Of a stretch of 5,620 bases of DNA, positions 1-4,631 are shown in pieces. The first letter of the stretch is position 1. The number at the start of each line of letters is the position of its first letter. Origin of the DNA: Burkholderiaceae bacterium (GTDB taxonomy: Bacteria > Pseudomonadota > Gammaproteobacteria > Burkholderiales > Burkholderiaceae_D); assembly GCA_031261905.1 (NCBI GenBank), contig JAISIS010000108.1:1-5620 (forward strand), read 5' to 3'. The notes under the pieces are model-generated. The model saw only the letters and a list, made by a program, of their open reading frames with translations. It was not told the DNA's origin and made no database searches. A program made the translations under genes and the position numbers.

Positions 1-1
1 C

Positions 2-853
2 TTCAATATCCTGGTACTTTCCCTTACCCTTACCCTGCCCTTTGCCGGCGTTACCCTGCTGGAAAACCTCCAGACCCTGACAGGCCGGATGGCCGTAGAA
101 CCGGAAATCAGCGTCTTCCTGAAAAACAGCATTCCCCGCGAAGAAGCACAGACGCTGGAAACAGCCATCCGGCAAATGCTGCGCTCTGATGAAAATCCCG
201 CAAAAATCGCCTTCATCCCCCGGGAAAAAGCGCTGGAAAATCTGGAACGTCAACGCGGCGATATGACCAATATCATCAAGACCCTGGGAAAAAACCCCTT
301 GCCGGACGGCTACCTGATCAGCATCGCGGGCAATGATGGCGATCCGCGTTTTACGCGGCATATTGAACACCTTGCAAAACAGCTTGAAACCCTGCCCCAG
401 GTACAAAAAGTCCAGATTGATTCCGCCTGGATCAAACGCCTGGCCGCCCTGGTTCGCGTGGCGCGTATGTGCATACTCATACTGGGTATTGGCCTGGGTA
501 TTGTCGTCATCGCCGTTATCTTCAACACCATCCGGCTCCAGGTATTAACACGCATTGACGAAATCACGCTGACAAGAATGGTAGGCGCAACCCGCGCCTA
601 CATCCGGCGACCCTTTTACTACACCGGCATCCTGCTTGGACTGGTATCGGGCGCGCTCGCCCTTGGTCTGGTAGTACTGGCGCTCTATCCCCTGAATGGC
701 GTCATTGCCGACCTTGCGCGTCTGTACGCAACCGATCTCCGCCTCTCGCCGCCCCTCCCGCACACCGCCGCCGCCCTGCTTGCCATCAGCGCCGCATTGG
801 GATGGATCGGGGCGCTGTTCTCCGTAAACCGCCACCTTGGCCGCATCTCCTGA
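2..853 (+). CDS. ftsX: Cell division ABC transporter permease FtsX (5' end missing)
   Basis: FtsX is the inner-membrane partner of the ATPase FtsE. In enterobacteria the FtsEX complex acts at the division septum and controls peptidoglycan amidases through EnvC. The frame is open from base 2, giving 283 visible residues; about 20 N-terminal residues are probably lost at the window edge, since family members are near 300. The layout is typical: a first membrane segment at visible residues 1-20, a periplasmic domain at about 30-150, a second segment at 157-178, a cytoplasmic loop with the hallmark EITLTRMVGAT at about 187-197, and two further segments at about 206-228 and 255-275. The internal ATG at base 89 lies after the first membrane segment and is not the true start. 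ftsE is expected just upstream, and the ftsEX-rpoH order matches other proteobacteria. The identification is firm. Confidence 0.95.
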   Translation, partial: FNILVLSLTLTLPFAGVTLLENLQTLTGRMAVEPEISVFLKNSIPREEAQTLETAIRQMLRSDENPAKIAFIPREKALENLERQRGDMTNIIKTLGKNPLPDGYLISIAGNDGDPRFTRHIEHLAKQLETLPQVQKVQIDSAWIKRLAALVRVARMCILILGIGLGIVVIAVIFNTIRLQVLTRIDEITLTRMVGATRAYIRRPFYYTGILLGLVSGALALGLVVLALYPLNGVIADLARLYATDLRLSPPLPHTAAALLAISAALGWIGALFSVNRHLGRIS

Positions 854-963
854 AAGGCTGGTTTAACTGCGTTGCGTGGTACTCGCTCCCGCAATGACCA
901 CACACGGTCATTTTGGTCGCTGCGTGCCGTGCGCCTTGTACTCCATCCCATTAAGCCAGCCTT
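854..963. repeat. Intergenic element with 13-nt inverted ends (possible dispersed repeat or structured RNA)
   Basis: AAGGCTGGTTTAA (854-866), directly after the ftsX stop, and TTAAGCCAGCCTT (951-963) are complementary over all 13 positions if one G-U pair is allowed. They enclose 84 bases. Inside lie a small hairpin (893-912) and an imperfect direct repeat, GTACTCNNTCCC at 879-890 and 938-949. No obvious target duplication flanks the ends. The ends are seen directly. That this is a mobile MITE-like or REP-like repeat, or the 3' structured end of the ftsX mRNA, is inference, and no second copy occurs in the window. Confidence 0.5.
893..914 (+). terminator. Weak hairpin plus T-run, possible ftsX terminator
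   Basis: AATGACC (893-899) and GGTCATT (906-912) form a 7-bp stem with loop ACACAC, and bases 911-914 are TTTT. The stem is only moderately GC-rich and the T-run is short and overlaps the stem, so termination would be inefficient. It sits 40 bp after the ftsX stop and inside the larger inverted-repeat element, and could equally be just an inner part of that structure. Confidence 0.3.
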
Positions 964-1024
964 CGAGGCGCCACCTTTCATGCTAAATGTCGCAACAACT
1001 CGTTACAACACGGCACGCACCCCG

Positions 1025-1051
1025 TTAGCACTCTCATCGAAAGAGTGCTAA
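1025..1051. promoter_or_regulatory. CIRCE operator (HrcA binding site) upstream of rpoH
   Basis: TTAGCACTC (1025-1033), a 9-base spacer (1034-1042) and GAGTGCTAA (1043-1051) match the canonical CIRCE inverted repeat, 9-N9-9, without a mismatch. CIRCE is bound by the heat-shock repressor HrcA, which is kept active by GroEL and inactivated on heat stress. The site ends 57 bases before the rpoH start and overlaps the best sigma-70-like promoter, so binding should block rpoH transcription. The usual CIRCE targets are groE and hrcA-grpE-dnaK operons; here the target is the heat-shock sigma factor gene itself. The repeat could also form a hairpin in RNA if transcription came from further upstream. 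Confidence 0.93.
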
Positions 1052-1054
1052 AAT
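1025..1054 (+). promoter_or_regulatory. Probable sigma-70 promoter of rpoH, embedded in CIRCE
   Basis: A -35-like TTAGCA (1025-1030, four of six consensus bases) and a -10-like TAAAAT (1049-1054, five of six) are separated by 18 bp. The start of transcription would fall near 1061, giving a 5' leader of about 48 bases. The -35 lies in the left half of CIRCE and the -10 begins in the right half, which is a typical repressible layout. The -35 is only partly conserved and is constrained by the operator, so the exact start point is uncertain. Confidence 0.55.
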
Positions 1055-1061
1055 AATACTC

Positions 1062-1112
1062 ATGCAGAGAAATCTTATTCATGCCAATAAAAAAACAGGG
1101 GGGGAAGCATGA
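1062..1112 (+). CDS. Possible 16-aa leader ORF overlapping the rpoH start
   Basis: An ATG at 1062 opens a frame encoding MQRNLIHANKKTGGEA and stops at TGA 1110-1112, which overlaps the rpoH ATG as ATGA, the arrangement usual for translationally coupled genes. There is no Shine-Dalgarno sequence before it, but the predicted transcription start (about 1061) falls almost on its ATG, so it could be read as a leaderless mRNA. The frame contains an A7 tract and a G7 tract, the latter being the rpoH ribosome-binding site. Chance is a real alternative for so short a frame. Confidence 0.22.
   Translation: MQRNLIHANKKTGGEA
1097..1104 (+). promoter_or_regulatory. Unusual G-run ribosome-binding site of rpoH
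   Basis: The Shine-Dalgarno region is an A followed by seven G (1097-1104), four bases before the ATG at 1109. The purine run fits an anti-SD match of the AGGGGG type. It is preceded closely by seven A (1089-1095). Homopolymers of this length are prone to slippage, and the G-run could pair with the UUCCCUU at 1156-1162 within the coding region. Confidence 0.6.
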
Positions 1113-2008
1113 CCAAAGTATCCGCGCAAACGGCCCTTGCGCCGCTCGCCAGTCGTTCCCTTACATCCGCCATTACCGGCCCGGTAGGCAATATTGAAGC
1201 CTATATTGCGGAAGTCAACCGACTGCCGATGCTCTCCCATGAGCAGGAAACTTCACTGGCCTTGCGTTACCGTAATCATAACGACCTGGGCGCGGCCCAG
1301 GAACTTGTCATGTCGCACCTGCGCGTGGTGGTATCCATTGCACGCGGCTATCTCGGTTACGGGCTTCCTCATGCCGATCTCATCCAGGAAGGCAACATCG
1401 GACTGATGAAAGCCGTCAAGCGCTTTGACCCGGAAATGGGCGTTCGCCTAGTCTCCTACGCCATTCACTGGATCAAGGCGGAAATCCACGAATACATCCT
1501 GAAAAACTGGCGCATGGTCAAAGTTGCCACGACAAAGGCCCAGCGCAAGCTCTTCTTCAACCTGCGCAGCCACAAAAAAGGCAGCGAAGCCATGACCGGC
1601 GCACAAATTGATTCCCTTGCTGAAAAGCTCAATGTCCGGCGGGAAGACGTGCTGGAAATGGAAACCCGCATGAATGGTCACGACATCGCCCTGGAGCCTT
1701 CCGCGGACAGCGATGATGAAAGCGCTTTCGCGCCTATATCCTACCTTTCCTCGGATGCAGGCGAGCCCACCAAGGTACTGGAAGCGCTCGAAAGCGAGCG
1801 GCTCCAGACAGAAGGCTTGAGCGAAGCCCTGGCCCGACTGGACCCACGTTCCCGCCGCATCATTGAAGCGCGCTGGCTGGCCGGTGATGAGCACTCCGCG
1901 ACCCTGCACACGCTGGCGGAAGAATTTGGCGTATCCGCCGAACGCATCCGCCAGATCGAAGCCGCCGCCATGAAAAAAATGAAAACCGCCCTCATCGCCT
2001 ACCAGTAA
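1109..2008 (+). CDS. rpoH: RNA polymerase heat-shock sigma factor RpoH (sigma-32)
   Basis: This alternative sigma factor directs RNA polymerase to heat-shock promoters of chaperone and protease genes. The 299-residue length suits the family, which in E. coli has 284. Region 1.2/2.1 lies at about residues 28-80, region 2.2 contains DLIQEGNIGLMKAVKRFD (90-107), and regions 2.3-2.4 contain VSYAIHWIKAEIHEYIL (115-131). The diagnostic RpoH box QRKLFFNLR is at 145-153. The region 4.2 helix-turn-helix, ending in VSAERIRQIE, is at about 266-284. The ATG at 1109 is chosen because it follows the G-rich ribosome-binding site and gives the normal N-terminus. A perfect CIRCE operator and a probable sigma-70 promoter lie upstream, so HrcA repression is predicted in addition to the DnaK/DnaJ-mediated control known for this family. 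No truncation or missing motif is visible. Confidence 0.97.
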   Translation: MTKVSAQTALAPLASRSLTSAITGPVGNIEAYIAEVNRLPMLSHEQETSLALRYRNHNDLGAAQELVMSHLRVVVSIARGYLGYGLPHADLIQEGNIGLMKAVKRFDPEMGVRLVSYAIHWIKAEIHEYILKNWRMVKVATTKAQRKLFFNLRSHKKGSEAMTGAQIDSLAEKLNVRREDVLEMETRMNGHDIALEPSADSDDESAFAPISYLSSDAGEPTKVLEALESERLQTEGLSEALARLDPRSRRIIEARWLAGDEHSATLHTLAEEFGVSAERIRQIEAAAMKKMKTALIAYQ

Positions 2009-2076
2009 GGCCTTGATAGCGATGTTGCGCAAACCGGTGGTCGCCGGATGCACTTCCCTGCTCTTGTGCTTCCGTA

Positions 2077-2106
2077 TATGATATGTATGTCAGCTTTCTG
2101 ACATAC
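2077..2106 (+). promoter_or_regulatory. Putative promoter -10 and palindromic operator before the DUF4406-like gene
   Basis: A -10-like TATGAT (2077-2082) is followed at once by a perfect palindrome: GTATGTCAG (2085-2093), spacer CTTT, CTGACATAC (2098-2106). The -35 is poor; TTCCCT at 2054-2059, with 17-bp spacing, matches only three of six. The predicted start point (about 2089) lies inside the palindrome, so a DNA-binding repressor is a more natural reading than an RNA hairpin. Reading through from rpoH, however, would give a 9-bp hairpin just before the weak ribosome-binding site GGAAA (2108-2112). Confidence 0.5.
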
Positions 2107-2116
2107 TGGAAAAAGC

Positions 2117-2455
2117 ATGAAGCAAAAAGCACTTATCACCCAACCCATGGCCGGGAAAACCGGCCTGCAAATCCGCTCGGAACGACAGCGGGTTACTGAC
2201 ATCCTGACGCGCAAGGGCTATGAAGTACTGGATCACCGTTTGCCTGATATGCCGGAAAGCGGCAAAACGCTTGATTATGTCGGACAAAGTCTGATGTTAA
2301 TGTCGCACGCCGATATTCTGGTGCTGATGCCCGGATGGGAATCGGCAAAAGGATGCTGGCTGGAATATCAGGCTGCAAAACGCTACGAGATTCCGACATA
2401 CCTGCTTGAGGGAGAGGAACTGACCAGAATCAGCGGCAATCCGGAAGAGCGGTGA
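2117..2455 (+). CDS. DUF4406 / nucleoside 2-deoxyribosyltransferase-like small protein
   Basis: This 112-residue protein resembles the DUF4406 group, relatives of nucleoside 2-deoxyribosyltransferases found in phages, mobile elements and many chromosomes. It opens with a strand and the family-like LITQPMAGKT (residues 6-15). Its C-terminal half carries ADILVLMPGWESAKGCWLEYQAAKRYEIP, with the pattern LPGW-x-S/N-x-G-x-x-x-E typical of the group; the glutamate would correspond to the family's nucleophile. The enzymes swap the base on a deoxyribose, but activity has not been shown for most short members and the substrate here cannot be named. The ribosome-binding site is weak. The gene has its own probable promoter with a palindrome, starts 108 bp after rpoH and ends 3 bp from the convergent bioC stop. 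It looks like an accessory gene placed between core genes. Family assignment rests on motif memory. Confidence 0.78.
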   Translation: MKQKALITQPMAGKTGLQIRSERQRVTDILTRKGYEVLDHRLPDMPESGKTLDYVGQSLMLMSHADILVLMPGWESAKGCWLEYQAAKRYEIPTYLLEGEELTRISGNPEER

Positions 2456-2458
2456 CAA

Positions 2459-3325
2459 TCAGGGCGCCGACCGGAATCCCGGATGGAAAAACAGCGGTGA
2501 TTCGCGCGGTTTTTCGGGCTGGCGCACGGTACAGAAGGCGTGGGCGTAGATGATTTCAAACGGGAGGCTGATATTGCCTCCCGCGTCTTTTTGCGCTTCC
2601 AGAAAGTCAGTCAGCCGCCGGTATGCCGCCTTGCCCATCAGGCCACGCGGCCTGCCGATGAGGGCGTTGCCGCCAAAGGCCCGGATATCCGCAAGGAGTT
2701 TTTCCACACGGGTATAGGTGACTGTGAGTATTTCCCTGTCCAGCACCGGTGAAGGGAATCCGGCATCCACCAGTGCATCGCCCAGATCGTGCATTTCCAT
2801 AAAAGGCAGAATGTGGGCATACCCATCCGCCTGCCGGAAGGCTTCGCGTACGATGGCAAGCGTTTCCGGGCCAAAGCAGGTAAAGAGCAGTAGTCCATCG
2901 TTACCCAGTACGCGCCGCCATTCGGCAAGCGCACGGCGCGGCTCCGGATGCCAGTGCAATGCCAGATTGGACCACAACATCCCGAAGCTGTCTGCGGGAA
3001 AAGGCAGGGCGGCAAAATCCGCGCAAACGGGTTCTGCTCCTTTTGCCGCCAGCAGCATGGGGTGTGAAATATCCAGCCCCAGCAGTTTCGCCCTGGGGAA
3101 TCGCTGGTGCAGCGCCGCAAGGTCATCCCCTTCTCCACATCCGGCATCCAGCACCAGTGACGGCTCGGCCCTGATCATCGCCAGGCGCTCATGCATACGG
3201 GCCGCGATTTCACGGCGCAGGAAGGCCGATTCCCGCAGGCGTGACGGTCTGGCAAAGCATTGGCGCACCACAAGGGGATCAATGGTTCCGGGCAATAAAC
3301 AGGCGTGTTCCGGCAAAAACGTCAT
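2459..3325 (-). CDS. bioC: Malonyl-ACP O-methyltransferase BioC (SAM-dependent, class I)
   Basis: BioC methylates the free carboxyl of malonyl-ACP so that fatty-acid synthesis can build the pimelate moiety of biotin. The 288-residue protein has a Rossmann methyltransferase core. Motif I is VLDAGCGEG (58-66) and the acidic end of strand 2 is in GLDIS (83-87). Motif II is ADFAALPF (102-109). The BioC-like SNLALHWH (119-126) and a following FTCFGPETL (about 149-157) favour BioC over generic UbiE-type enzymes. The related arginine hydroxylase NDUFAF5 family shares much of this pattern and is the main alternative. No other biotin gene is in view. The gene diverges from comF with only 51 bp between the starts, and its tail nearly touches the DUF4406-like gene. 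The ATG at 3325 has no convincing Shine-Dalgarno sequence, so the start is less certain than the family. Confidence 0.85.
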   Translation of the reverse strand: MTFLPEHACLLPGTIDPLVVRQCFARPSRLRESAFLRREIAARMHERLAMIRAEPSLVLDAGCGEGDDLAALHQRFPRAKLLGLDISHPMLLAAKGAEPVCADFAALPFPADSFGMLWSNLALHWHPEPRRALAEWRRVLGNDGLLLFTCFGPETLAIVREAFRQADGYAHILPFMEMHDLGDALVDAGFPSPVLDREILTVTYTRVEKLLADIRAFGGNALIGRPRGLMGKAAYRRLTDFLEAQKDAGGNISLPFEIIYAHAFCTVRQPEKPRESPLFFHPGFRSAP

Positions 3326-3334
3326 GGTTTTTTC

Positions 3335-3341
3335 AAAGGAG
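3335..3341 (+). promoter_or_regulatory. Strong Shine-Dalgarno upstream of comF, serving a mini-ORF
   Basis: AAAGGAG is the best ribosome-binding site in the comF upstream region. At its ideal distance, nine bases on, lies ATG 3351, not a comF-frame start. It is 35 bases from the ATG at 3377 and 23 bases from the GTG at 3365, too far for direct use by either. Confidence 0.6.
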
Positions 3342-3350
3342 AATGCGATA

Positions 3351-3365
3351 ATGGCTACAGTTTAG
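3351..3365 (+). other. Four-codon mini-ORF (MATV, stop) ahead of comF
   Basis: ATG 3351 follows a good Shine-Dalgarno sequence and encodes M-A-T-V before TAG 3363-3365. The last base of that stop is the first base of an in-frame GTG (3365-3367) of comF, so ribosomes could terminate and restart there or at ATG 3377. It may instead mark an ancestral comF start lost through a small frameshift, or a sequencing error. Short length prevents a firm call. Confidence 0.3.
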
Positions 3366-3376
3366 TGTATCCGGAC

Positions 3377-4117
3377 ATGCTTTCCACTTTTTGGCAAAAA
3401 ACCTCCGGATTGTTTGATGCACTCATGCAATCCATACCGCACTGCTGCGCGCTGTGCCATGCCGTGTGCGTGGAAGGTTTGTGCCCTGACTGCAAAAACC
3501 GTTATTTTGCCGCCGCCCTCCCACGCTGCCGCCAGTGCGCGCACACGCTCCCCGAAAGCGGCGAAAGCCTGATTTGCGGTAGCTGCCTGAAGCAACCGCC
3601 CGCATTTGATCAGACTATTGCCGTTACGGATTACACGCCGCCTGTTGATCAACTGGTGCTGGCTTTCAAATTCGGCGGTGCACTGGCGCTGGCCCCCCTG
3701 TTTGCGCGGATGCTGCAAGCGGCAATGCAGCGGCACCCCGCAGACTTTACGCGCCCTGATGTGCTGGTTCCGGTTCCGCTCGCGCCGGGCCGCCTGGCTT
3801 CGCGCGGGTTCAATCAGGCGCATGAAATAGCCAGGCCGCTTTCCCGCCAGCTTGGCATAGCGCTCATGCCGCGCCTGATCAAACGTATCCGGGAAACTGT
3901 ACCGCAAACGGAAATTGCCCTGCGCGCGCGCCGCAGCAATATCCGGGGCGCGTTCGCCATCAGCGAAGGCGGTCTGCCCGCTGTAAAAGGGCGGCATATC
4001 GCGCTGGTTGATGATGTGCTGACTTCGGGCGAAACGGTCGGCGAGCTTGCGCGGATGCTAAAGGCAGCGGGTGCGGCAAGCGTCAGTTGCCTGATTGTCG
4101 CGCGAACACCGCTTTAA
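3377..4117 (+). CDS. comF: ComF family protein (zinc-finger phosphoribosyltransferase fold)
   Basis: ComF proteins are cytoplasmic and are needed for handling single-stranded DNA in natural transformation in competent bacteria; they are widespread also where competence is unproven. With the ATG at 3377 the protein has 246 residues, normal for the family. The N-terminus has a four-pair cysteine array, C24/C27, C36/C39, C51/C54 and C67/C70, fitting two zinc sites. The C-terminal part is a type I phosphoribosyltransferase fold with DVLVPVPLAPGRLASRGFNQA (128-148) and the PRPP-binding loop VDDVLTSGET (211-220). The frame stays open upstream to an ATG at 3305, overlapping bioC, and includes a GTG at 3365. 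The ATG 3377 is chosen by family length although its own ribosome-binding site is poor. trmL follows 17 bp downstream, suggesting co-transcription. Confidence 0.9.
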   Translation: MLSTFWQKTSGLFDALMQSIPHCCALCHAVCVEGLCPDCKNRYFAAALPRCRQCAHTLPESGESLICGSCLKQPPAFDQTIAVTDYTPPVDQLVLAFKFGGALALAPLFARMLQAAMQRHPADFTRPDVLVPVPLAPGRLASRGFNQAHEIARPLSRQLGIALMPRLIKRIRETVPQTEIALRARRSNIRGAFAISEGGLPAVKGRHIALVDDVLTSGETVGELARMLKAAGAASVSCLIVARTPL

Positions 4118-4134
4118 CGCCATGAGAGGAAATG

Positions 4135-4605
4135 ATGTTTCATGTTGTACTGGTTGAGCCGGAAATTCCGCCCAATACGGGTAATGTGATCCGCCTCTGC
4201 GCCAATACAGGCGCGCAACTGCATCTGGTCAAACCGCTGGGTTTCCCGCTGGATGACGCGAAGATGCGGCGCGCCGGGCTGGATTATCATGAGTTCTCGC
4301 CGATGAAAGTGTATGAAAACTGGGCGGATTTCATCGAAAGAAACCAGCCGGATATGGCGCGGATGTTTGCGATTACCACGCACGGCGAAACGGCTTTTGC
4401 GAAAAGCCGTTTTATGCCGGGTGATTACTTCGTGTTCGGTTCCGAGACGAAAGGCATGGCCGCATGGCTGCATGATTCATTCACCCCTGACAAGCGCATA
4501 CGGCTACCCATGCGCCCGCACAACCGCAGCCTGAATCTTTCCAACAGCGTTGCCGTGGTGGTGTTTGAGGCATGGCGGCAAAATGATTTTTCTGGTGGCG
4601 GCTAA
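4135..4605 (+). CDS. trmL: tRNA (cytidine(34)-2'-O)-methyltransferase TrmL
   Basis: TrmL is a SPOUT-class enzyme that methylates the ribose 2'-OH of the wobble base (C34 or cmnm5U34) in tRNA-Leu isoacceptors, using S-adenosylmethionine. The 156-residue protein matches the E. coli length. It starts MFHVVLVEPEIPPNTGNVIR, the signature motif 1. Motif 2 is FVFGSETKGM at about 101-110, and motif 3 is RLPMRPHNRSLNLSNSVAVV near 122-141, the part that forms the trefoil knot. Two adjacent ATG codons (4132 and 4135) are possible. The second is preferred because family members begin MF and because it gives a better spacing (4 bases) from the Shine-Dalgarno GAGAGGA at 4124-4130. It is downstream of comF in the same direction and convergent with dnaJ, with 26 bp between the stops. 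Confidence 0.95.
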   Translation: MFHVVLVEPEIPPNTGNVIRLCANTGAQLHLVKPLGFPLDDAKMRRAGLDYHEFSPMKVYENWADFIERNQPDMARMFAITTHGETAFAKSRFMPGDYFVFGSETKGMAAWLHDSFTPDKRIRLPMRPHNRSLNLSNSVAVVVFEAWRQNDFSGGG

Positions 4606-4631
4606 CCCGGACACTACGCCCGTATCACCCT

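Noticed and set aside
20..40. TTACCC tandem repeats near the left edge
   Set aside because: They are in frame and encode the Leu/Thr-rich first membrane segment of FtsX, so they need no other explanation.
1001..1026. Possible sigma-32 promoter with a CCCCGTTA -10
   Set aside because: The -10 is only partly consensus and the matching -35 (CTCGTTA against CTTGAAA) is poor, so autoregulation by RpoH is not supported.
1448..2053. Minus-strand open frame opposite rpoH (201 codons)
   Set aside because: It lies wholly antisense to a clearly conserved sigma factor gene, has no family motif and is explained by the codon bias of rpoH.
2011..2056. Possible rpoH terminator around AAGGCCTT and CCGGTGGTCGCCGG
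   Set aside because: The stems are only about 4-5 bp and no T-run follows.
2718..3365. Long plus-strand open frame opposite bioC (215 codons)
   Set aside because: It is a composition shadow of bioC on the other strand, has no recognisable domain and is Ser/Arg/Ala-rich as expected from a reversed GC-rich gene. Only its last codons (the MATV mini-ORF) have a good ribosome-binding site.
3362..3997. Minus-strand open frame opposite comF (211 codons)
   Set aside because: It is antisense to the zinc-finger and phosphoribosyltransferase-coding sequence of comF and has no recognisable domain of its own.
4606..4631. Bidirectional terminator between convergent trmL and dnaJ
   Set aside because: The 26-bp gap has no convincing hairpin or T-run.
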